DNA from: Prauserella salsuginis
GTDB taxonomy: Bacteria; Actinomycetota; Actinomycetes; Mycobacteriales; Pseudonocardiaceae
Direction: 5' to 3'
Assembly (NCBI RefSeq): GCF_024648885.1
Contig: NZ_JANBBF010000001.1
Span: forward strand, 1 to 64,000
Length of the DNA stretch: 64,000 bases
Shown here: in pieces, positions 59,208-64,000 of the stretch
How the letters are laid out: each line of letters opens with the position of its first letter
Numbering within the stretch: the first letter of the stretch is position 1
Notes under the pieces: generated by a model
Told to the model about the DNA's origin: nothing
The model's input: only the letters and a program-made list of their open reading frames with translations
The model's database searches: none
Program-made: the position numbers and the translations under genes

Positions 59208-60167
59208 ATGCGAGTGGTGTGGTGGACGAAGCCCGGCGGGCCGGAAGTGCTGCAACCGGGAGAGGCGGACCTGCCGGCGCCGGGGCGCGGTGAGGTGCTG
59301 ATCGACGTCGAATACGCGGGCATCACGTTCGTGGAGACACAGTTGCGTGCCGGGCTCGGGCCGTTCGCGTGGGAACCGCCGCTCATTCCGGGCAACGGTG
59401 TCGGGGGTGTGGTGTCGCGGATCGGCGGCGCCGTCGATCCTGCGCTCGTCGGTGCCCGCGTGGTGAGTGGGCTGTCGGGTAGCGGCGGCTACGCCGAGCA
59501 CGCCGTCGTGGCGGCGGACCGGCTGCTGCCGGTGCCGGACGGCGTGTCGATGTCGGACGCGGTCGCAGTGCTCGCCGACGGCCGCACCGCGATGCTGCTG
59601 CACCGCGGTGCGGATCCGCGCCAGGGGGAGCGGGTGCTCGTCGAGGCGGCCGCGGGTGGAGTGGGCGGTCTGCTCGCGCAGCTCGCGGCCAACGCGGGTG
59701 CCGTCGTGGTCGCTGCGGCGGGCGGCCAGCGGAAGACCCGTCTTGCGCGCGAGGCGGGCTCGTCCCATGCCGTCGACTATCTCGATCCACAGTGGACGGA
59801 TCAACTGCGGGAACGGATCGGTGGGGTGGACGTCGTCTACGACGGGGTCGGCGGGGACATCGGGCGCGCGGCGTTCGGTCTGCTCGCCCCGGGCGGCCGC
59901 ATGCTCGTCCACGGCATGGCGAGTGGAGTCATGACCGACATCCCTGCCGAGGAGGCCGAGGCGCGAGGCGTCACCGTCACGGGCGGACTCGACGTCACCC
60001 CGGAGACGCTGCACGAGTGTGCACGCGATGCCCTTGCGGAAGTGGCCGCGGGCCGGCTGCGGCCCCGGATCGGCGCGATCCATCCGCTGGAACGTGCGGC
60101 CGACGCACACGCCGCCATCGATGCGCGGACGGTGATCGGCAAGACCCTGCTCGCGGTGAATCCGTGA
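59208..60167 (+). CDS. Zinc-free quinone oxidoreductase (QOR-type MDR)
   Basis: NADPH-dependent medium-chain reductase acting on quinones or enones. The 319-residue protein has an N-terminal GroES-like part (GPEVLQPGEADLPAPGRGEVLI, PGNGVGGVV). The nucleotide-binding loop is VEAAAGGVGGLLAQLAANAGA, then VVYDGVGGDIGRAAF and GRMLVHGMASG. It lacks the Cys cluster and catalytic zinc ligands of alcohol dehydrogenases. ATG 59208 places the first strand (MRVVWWTKPGGP) correctly; 59181 would add nine basic residues. Its stop is 28 bases from the convergent PucR gene. Confidence 0.9.
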   Translation: MRVVWWTKPGGPEVLQPGEADLPAPGRGEVLIDVEYAGITFVETQLRAGLGPFAWEPPLIPGNGVGGVVSRIGGAVDPALVGARVVSGLSGSGGYAEHAVVAADRLLPVPDGVSMSDAVAVLADGRTAMLLHRGADPRQGERVLVEAAAGGVGGLLAQLAANAGAVVVAAAGGQRKTRLAREAGSSHAVDYLDPQWTDQLRERIGGVDVVYDGVGGDIGRAAFGLLAPGGRMLVHGMASGVMTDIPAEEAEARGVTVTGGLDVTPETLHECARDALAEVAAGRLRPRIGAIHPLERAADAHAAIDARTVIGKTLLAVNP

Positions 60168-60194
60168 CCACGTCGCCGCGGTAGGCCGTGCTCG

Positions 60195-61757
60195 TCACGA
60201 CCAGCGCAGGGTGAGCAGCTGCGCGATGAGTGCCAGTCGGACGTCGGGGTCGTCGAGGTCGAGACCGGCGAGGTCGAGGAGCTTGCGCATGCGGTAGCGG
60301 AGCGTATTGGGGTGCACCTGTAGCGCTGCGGCCGCACTGCGCGGATCCCCGGGATAGCGCAACCAGTGGTAGAGCGTGTCGACGTACTCGGTGCCCTGTG
60401 CCTGATCGTGCTCGAGGAGGACGCGGAGGGGGCCCAGGCCGGTCACGTTCGCGGCGCGGGCGGCGGTGGCCGTCCGGTGCAGAATGAGCGGGGTCCACAC
60501 CTCGTCGAACGTGACGGTGCGCCCCGGCACGACGCCCGATCGCAGCAGGCCCAACGCTTCGTCGGCCTCGGCCCGTGACGCAGGCATGTCGCCGAGCTCG
60601 TAGGCGCCGCCCGCGGCCGCGTGGAGTTCGCCGGCCTTCGGGCCCGCCTGCATGTCGTCGAGCGCCGTTCGCAGCTGCGGCCAGGTTCCCGCGCCCCCGT
60701 GTTCCGGTACGACCGCGTACAGCAGGCCGGCGTGCTCGGCGGCGACGGGCTGACGGCCGACGCCCTGCGACAGCCGTTCGAGCAACGCCAGCCGCATGCC
60801 CTCGCCGTCGAGTGTGTCGCCGCCGGGAGTGTCGATGACGACGACGCGGTGCGGTTGCTCGGTCAGGCCCAGCTCGGCGACGGCCTTGCGGGGGCCGGCC
60901 TCGCCGTGCAGCAGTTCCCGCAGCACCTCGGCGTAGGCGCGGCGGCGGACATCGGAGTGGGCCCGGCGCCGCAACAGGTGCAGCGCTACGACGGGTGCGG
61001 TGTCGGCGAACGCGGCGGCCCGTTCGTCGGGGACGGGGCCGTCGACGACGGCCCACATCGATCCGAGCAGTTCACCGCCCATGCGGACCGGCGCGATGAG
61101 GCGTGGCAGGGTGCCGTCCTTCTGTCCCGGAACGAAGATCGTCTGCCTGCCGCGGGTGAGGTCGCGGAAGACACCACGGGACCGGAAGCGGGCGAGTACG
61201 TCGTCGGGGATGCGTCTGCCGACGATCGTGGCCACGCGCGCGGGGTCGGTGAGGTCCTGCCGTGCCGAGTAGGCCAGCACGCGGGAATTCGTGTCCTCGA
61301 TGGTCACGGGCGCGTCGACGACGGAGGCCACGGCGTCGGCGAGCCGGAACAGGTCACCTGCGGCCGGGTCCGCCTCGAGCGTGTCGGACTCGTCGGCCTC
61401 GGCGTCCAGCACGGTGCGCAGCAGCCACACGAGTTGGGCCCACGCGGTCGCCTCGTGCACCTCGATCAGGCCGATGCCCGCGCGCTTCGCGGCACCGCGC
61501 ACGGCGGACTGCTGCGCGATCGGTGCTTTGACCAGCACCGCCGTCGCCTCGCGGCCGGCGGAGTCCTTCAGCAGCGCCACGGCCGCGCCGGCGTCCGGTA
61601 CGGCGACGCCCAGGACGAGATCGCCCGCCCCGGGAGTGGTCGCGGCGGCCGGTTCGGCGATGACGACGTCGGCGACCACGGCCGACTCGTCCGGCAGGTG
61701 CAGCGCGTGGAGCAACGTCGGCCCGACGCGGTCGACAACCGTGCGGACGGTGATCAT
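60195..61757 (-). CDS. PucR-family transcriptional regulator
   Basis: A 520-residue regulator. The N-terminal PucR purine-catabolism-type domain (about 1-130) begins ITVRTVVDRVGPTLLHALH. A GAF-like middle (about 150-280: DAVASVVDAPVTIEDTNSRVLAYS) follows. The C-terminal helix-turn-helix is AAALQVHPNTLRYRMRKLLDLAGLDL. Such proteins control purine, proline, alanine or amino-acid use. Neighbouring ald is a plausible target; pruA is far away. ATG 61757 starts the conserved domain, and the longer upstream frame overlaps the VOC gene. Confidence 0.88.
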   Translation of the reverse strand: MITVRTVVDRVGPTLLHALHLPDESAVVADVVIAEPAAATTPGAGDLVLGVAVPDAGAAVALLKDSAGREATAVLVKAPIAQQSAVRGAAKRAGIGLIEVHEATAWAQLVWLLRTVLDAEADESDTLEADPAAGDLFRLADAVASVVDAPVTIEDTNSRVLAYSARQDLTDPARVATIVGRRIPDDVLARFRSRGVFRDLTRGRQTIFVPGQKDGTLPRLIAPVRMGGELLGSMWAVVDGPVPDERAAAFADTAPVVALHLLRRRAHSDVRRRAYAEVLRELLHGEAGPRKAVAELGLTEQPHRVVVIDTPGGDTLDGEGMRLALLERLSQGVGRQPVAAEHAGLLYAVVPEHGGAGTWPQLRTALDDMQAGPKAGELHAAAGGAYELGDMPASRAEADEALGLLRSGVVPGRTVTFDEVWTPLILHRTATAARAANVTGLGPLRVLLEHDQAQGTEYVDTLYHWLRYPGDPRSAAAALQVHPNTLRYRMRKLLDLAGLDLDDPDVRLALIAQLLTLRWS

Positions 61758-61838
61758 CGGCCGGCGGACCTGCTGCTCGTCATGGGTCGGCAGCCTACCG
61801 TGAGAGCCTGCCTTCCCGACCCGAGGAGAGGAGCGGAC

Positions 61839-62225
61839 ATGGGTGTGCGCGGAGTGGCGAAGGTGATCGTCGGCGTGAGCGATCAACAGCGGGCGAAGGA
61901 GTTCTGGGTCGACAGGCTGGGCTTCACGGTCACGACGGACGCGCCGTACGACGACCAGGGAACCCGCTGGCTGGAGGTGACGTCGCCGGACAGAGAGACG
62001 ATCCTGATCCTCAGTCCGGATCCGCAGGCCGAACACCGCAGGGAGTCGGGTGACGAGCGGCCCAACACGAACGTGTTCTTCTACGCCGACGACATCGAGG
62101 GCACCTACGCCGAGCTGTCGGCCAAGGGCGTCGAGTTCCCGAGCCCACCGTCCCGGCAGCCGTGGGGCTGGTGGGCCACGTTCGTCGATTCTGAAGGCAA
62201 CCGCTTCGCCCTGCAGGAGCGCTGA
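61839..62225 (+). CDS. VOC (glyoxalase/bleomycin-resistance) superfamily protein
   Basis: A 128-residue vicinal-oxygen-chelate protein with one domain made of two beta-alpha-beta-beta-beta units. The first is KVIVGVSDQQRAKEFWVDRLGFTV and the second is NVFFYADDIEGTYAELSAKGVEF, ending GNRFALQER. The final Glu and early positions resemble metal ligands, but no clear His ligand is seen, so resistance or binding roles are as likely as catalysis. ATG 61839 follows GAGGAGAGGAG. Divergent from pucR. Confidence 0.85.
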   Translation: MGVRGVAKVIVGVSDQQRAKEFWVDRLGFTVTTDAPYDDQGTRWLEVTSPDRETILILSPDPQAEHRRESGDERPNTNVFFYADDIEGTYAELSAKGVEFPSPPSRQPWGWWATFVDSEGNRFALQER

Positions 62226-62288
62226 CCGGGACCTCGGCTGGCCTCGACCGGCCTAGCCTGACCGACCGTGAGCGGACACGCCAGGACC

Positions 62289-62777
62289 TCAGTCGAGGAG
62301 CGCCTCGGCGATCCACGGCTCCACGGGCAGGTCGCGTTCCAGGCACGCGGTCGACAGCCGCATGGTCCAGCGCAGCGCCTGCACGATGAGGCTCTCCACC
62401 TCGTCAGGGGAGGCGTTGGCGAGTGCGATCTCCAGCTGCTGGCTGGCGTCGTCGGTGTTGCCGTGGACCTCGGCCAGCAGTGTGCGGACGGCCGTGCGCA
62501 CGGGCGGCTCGGCGTCGTCGATCGCGACCTCCTCGCCCTCGGAGTCGAATACCTGCACCTTGACGGGTGCGGCGCCCCCGTCGCCGAGGGTCGTGACCAT
62601 CTCGCTGCAGGTGCCGAACAGCAGCAGCATGAGCGCGCGCGTGTCGTCGGTGGCGAGCGCTTCGAGCGCTGCCGCTTCGATCGCAGCGGCGTCATCGCCG
62701 AGACGCATGGCGAGCAGCGCCCGCTGGGCGGTTTCGACGAGCCGTGACGGCGTTCCTTCCTCGTGCACGGGTGTCAT
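62289..62777 (-). CDS. Uncharacterised Ala/Leu-rich helical protein
   Basis: A 162-residue acidic protein I do not recognise. It is predicted mostly helical (RLVETAQRALLAMRLGDDAAAI, ALMLLLFGTCSEMVTTL), with a short beta-like middle (VKVQVFDSEGEEVAIDD) and a closing helix LIVQALRWTMRLSTACL. No signal peptide or membrane helix. ATG 62777 is the first good start; upstream the frame runs into the tetR gene. Same strand as the TetR gene, starting 74 bases after its stop. Codon use is normal for the window, supporting it as a real gene. Confidence 0.65.
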   Translation of the reverse strand: MTPVHEEGTPSRLVETAQRALLAMRLGDDAAAIEAAALEALATDDTRALMLLLFGTCSEMVTTLGDGGAAPVKVQVFDSEGEEVAIDDAEPPVRTAVRTLLAEVHGNTDDASQQLEIALANASPDEVESLIVQALRWTMRLSTACLERDLPVEPWIAEALLD

Positions 62778-62850
62778 CAAACACCAGACGCGCCGTGATC
62801 GTCGTGCGCCCGCAGGGGTGATCATCGTCGCTGCGGCGTTACGAGGGGTT

Positions 62851-63441
62851 CTACTTCGCTGCGTAGAGCGCACCGAGGGCGAGCCGGGTGAGCAGTTCGG
62901 CCAGGTCCTCGTGGGGCAGGTGCCGGTTGTGCGGCGTGGAGTTGATGAGGCCGAAGACGGCGTGCGCCGCGGATCGGGCGTGGGGTTCATCCAGGCGGGG
63001 GACGGCCGCGCGTAGCGCCGTGACCCACACCTCGACGTACTGCCGCTGCAGCCTGCGGACACGTCTGCGGTCCTCGTCGGCGAGGCTCGCCAGGCTGCGT
63101 TCGTGGACGGTGATCAGCGCGGGTTGCTGCAGCGCGAAGTCGACGTGGAAGCGCACGAGACCGGCGAGGATCGTGTCGACGTCGCCGGCCCGGCGGACGC
63201 GTTCGGTGCCGCCCGCGAGCAGGTACTCGCTGATGCCCGTGAGCATTTCGCCCAACATGGCATCCTTGCTGCGGAAGTGCCGGTATAGTGCCGGACCGGT
63301 GATTCCGACGGCGGCGCCGATGTCGTCGATGCCGACGCCGCGGAATCCGTGCTGAGCGAACAGCTCGGCAGCTGCGGCGAGGATCTGATCCCGCCGGGAC
63401 GGCTTCCCGCCGCCGGGCGACGTCGCTGCACTGGGGATCAT
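62851..63441 (-). CDS. TetR-family transcriptional regulator
   Basis: A 196-residue regulator. The N-terminal helix-turn-helix spans about residues 17-62 (RRDQILAAAAELFAQHGFRGVGIDDIGAAVGITGPALYRHFRSKDAML), followed by a ligand-binding domain resembling lipid/acyl-CoA-responsive TetRs (HVDFALQQPALITVHERSLASL). ATG 63441 is chosen because the 15-bp-arm palindrome starts only 13 bases upstream, a classic autoregulatory position. Divergent from the SGNH hydrolase gene, which it probably controls too. Confidence 0.9.
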   Translation of the reverse strand: MIPSAATSPGGGKPSRRDQILAAAAELFAQHGFRGVGIDDIGAAVGITGPALYRHFRSKDAMLGEMLTGISEYLLAGGTERVRRAGDVDTILAGLVRFHVDFALQQPALITVHERSLASLADEDRRRVRRLQRQYVEVWVTALRAAVPRLDEPHARSAAHAVFGLINSTPHNRHLPHEDLAELLTRLALGALYAAK

Positions 63442-63453
63442 GATGTCACTGTA

Positions 63454-63487
63454 CGGGATGAAGTTAGCGAATGCTAACTTCATCCCG
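63454..63487. promoter_or_regulatory. TetR operator, 15-bp perfect inverted repeat
   Basis: CGGGATGAAGTTAGC (63454-63468) and GCTAACTTCATCCCG (63473-63487) are exact inverted repeats around GAAT. The inner core GTTAGC-GAAT-GCTAAC has the size and spacing of TetR-family operators. It sits 13 bases from the tetR start and 109 bases from the hydrolase start. Confidence 0.85.
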
Positions 63488-63595
63488 ACTTCCGATATGA
63501 GCCGTGCGGGGTAACTCCGGCTCTTTCCCTCCTTTCCGGACCGTTTCCGCTGGTATTCGTCTACCGGCCAACGGAAAACGGAAAGGCGGCCCCAG

Positions 63596-64000
63596 ATGGT
63601 CAATTGTTCCCGTATCGTCGGCACGGCGGTGATCGCGTCGCTGGCACTGGTCGGTGGTGCGGCCACCGCGGGTGCGGCGGAAACGACCGCCTATGACAGT
63701 TACGTCGCCCTCGGCGACTCCTACTCCAGCGGTGTCGGCGCGGGCGACTACGGCGATTCGGGCGGCTGCAAGCGCAGCGCGAACGCCTACCCGCAGCTCT
63801 ACGCGGACGCCAACGGCATCAGTGACTTCCAGTTCGCAGCCTGTCTGGGGGCGCGCACGGACGACGTGCTCGCGCAGGCCGATTCGCTCTCCTCGGGTAC
63901 CGACGTCGTCACGGTGTCGGTCGGTGGCAACGACGCCGGGTTCGTCGACGTCATGATCGACTGCACGACGAGCTCCGACCAGGGGTGTGTCGACCGGGTC
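63596..64000 (+). CDS. Secreted SGNH/GDSL hydrolase (lipase/esterase), cut by window end
   Basis: The first 135 codons of a secreted esterase. It has a Sec signal (IVGTAVIASLALVGGAATAGA, cleavage near AGA-AET). Block I is YVALGDSYSSGVGAG with the nucleophile Ser, and block III is SVGGNDAGF. The stretch CKRSANAYPQLYA with conserved Cys residues is typical of the Streptomyces scabies esterase/SEST group, whose disulfides stabilise the fold. ATG 63596 follows GAAAGGCGG. The catalytic His region lies beyond base 64000. Likely under control of the adjacent TetR. Confidence 0.9.
   Translation, partial: MVNCSRIVGTAVIASLALVGGAATAGAAETTAYDSYVALGDSYSSGVGAGDYGDSGGCKRSANAYPQLYADANGISDFQFAACLGARTDDVLAQADSLSSGTDVVTVSVGGNDAGFVDVMIDCTTSSDQGCVDRV

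Overview
The window is high-GC actinobacterial chromosome. Gene content (MtrAB-LpqB, Kgd, WhiB1, SigR/RsrA, PdtaS, a tgs-type WS/DGAT) and the many long perfect stem-loop terminators point to Pseudonocardiaceae (Saccharomonospora, Prauserella or Amycolatopsis type); the species cannot be named from sequence alone. Synteny statements rest on remembered Mycobacterium tuberculosis gene order.

Layout. (1) 123-6498, plus strand: a ribulose monophosphate (RuMP) formaldehyde-assimilation cluster. It holds hxlA (3-hexulose-6-phosphate synthase), a transketolase, hxlB (6-phospho-3-hexuloisomerase), glpX (class II fructose/sedoheptulose bisphosphatase) and a long-type 6-phosphofructokinase. A convergent IclR-family regulator ends the block. 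Together these genes could fix formaldehyde onto ribulose 5-phosphate, isomerise the product to fructose 6-phosphate and feed carbon rearrangement. The cluster may continue to the left of the window. (2) 7734-37000: a segment whose order largely follows M. tuberculosis: mtrA-mtrB-lpqB, a ComF-like gene, hpf, secA, a DUF6459-like gene, a WS/DGAT, rsgA, an SRAP protein, sigR-rsrA, a tiny bL37 gene, pdtaS, whiB1, a diacylglycerol-kinase-like gene, a small membrane protein, a GNAT and a histidine phosphatase. Insertions include a HAD protein, an RNA 2'-O-methyltransferase, pruA and a lipoprotein. aroA, expected beside rsgA, is absent. (3) 35000-46700: a hotdog/DUF4442 protein, a 16-bp minisatellite, a Tat-exported cholesterol oxidase, an RmlC-like epimerase, malic enzyme with a possible attenuated leader, a BpsA-like branched-polyamine synthase, a four-gene OpuC-type compatible-solute ABC transporter and a secreted subtilisin with a P domain. 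(4) 46929-56957, minus strand: kgd (2-oxoglutarate metabolism), a fused asymmetric ABC exporter and an ABC-2 transporter pair. (5) 56958-64000: about 930 bp of gene-free DNA with a 57-bp direct repeat, then ald, a quinone oxidoreductase, a PucR regulator, a VOC protein, a small unknown gene, a TetR regulator with a near-ideal operator, and a secreted SGNH hydrolase cut by the window edge.

Regulatory signals that can be read directly include a textbook SigR promoter upstream of sigR, two Crp-like sites upstream of whiB1, a 15-bp-arm palindrome between tetR and the SGNH hydrolase gene, and about ten strong hairpin terminators. No tRNA, rRNA, CRISPR array, insertion sequence or phage gene was seen.
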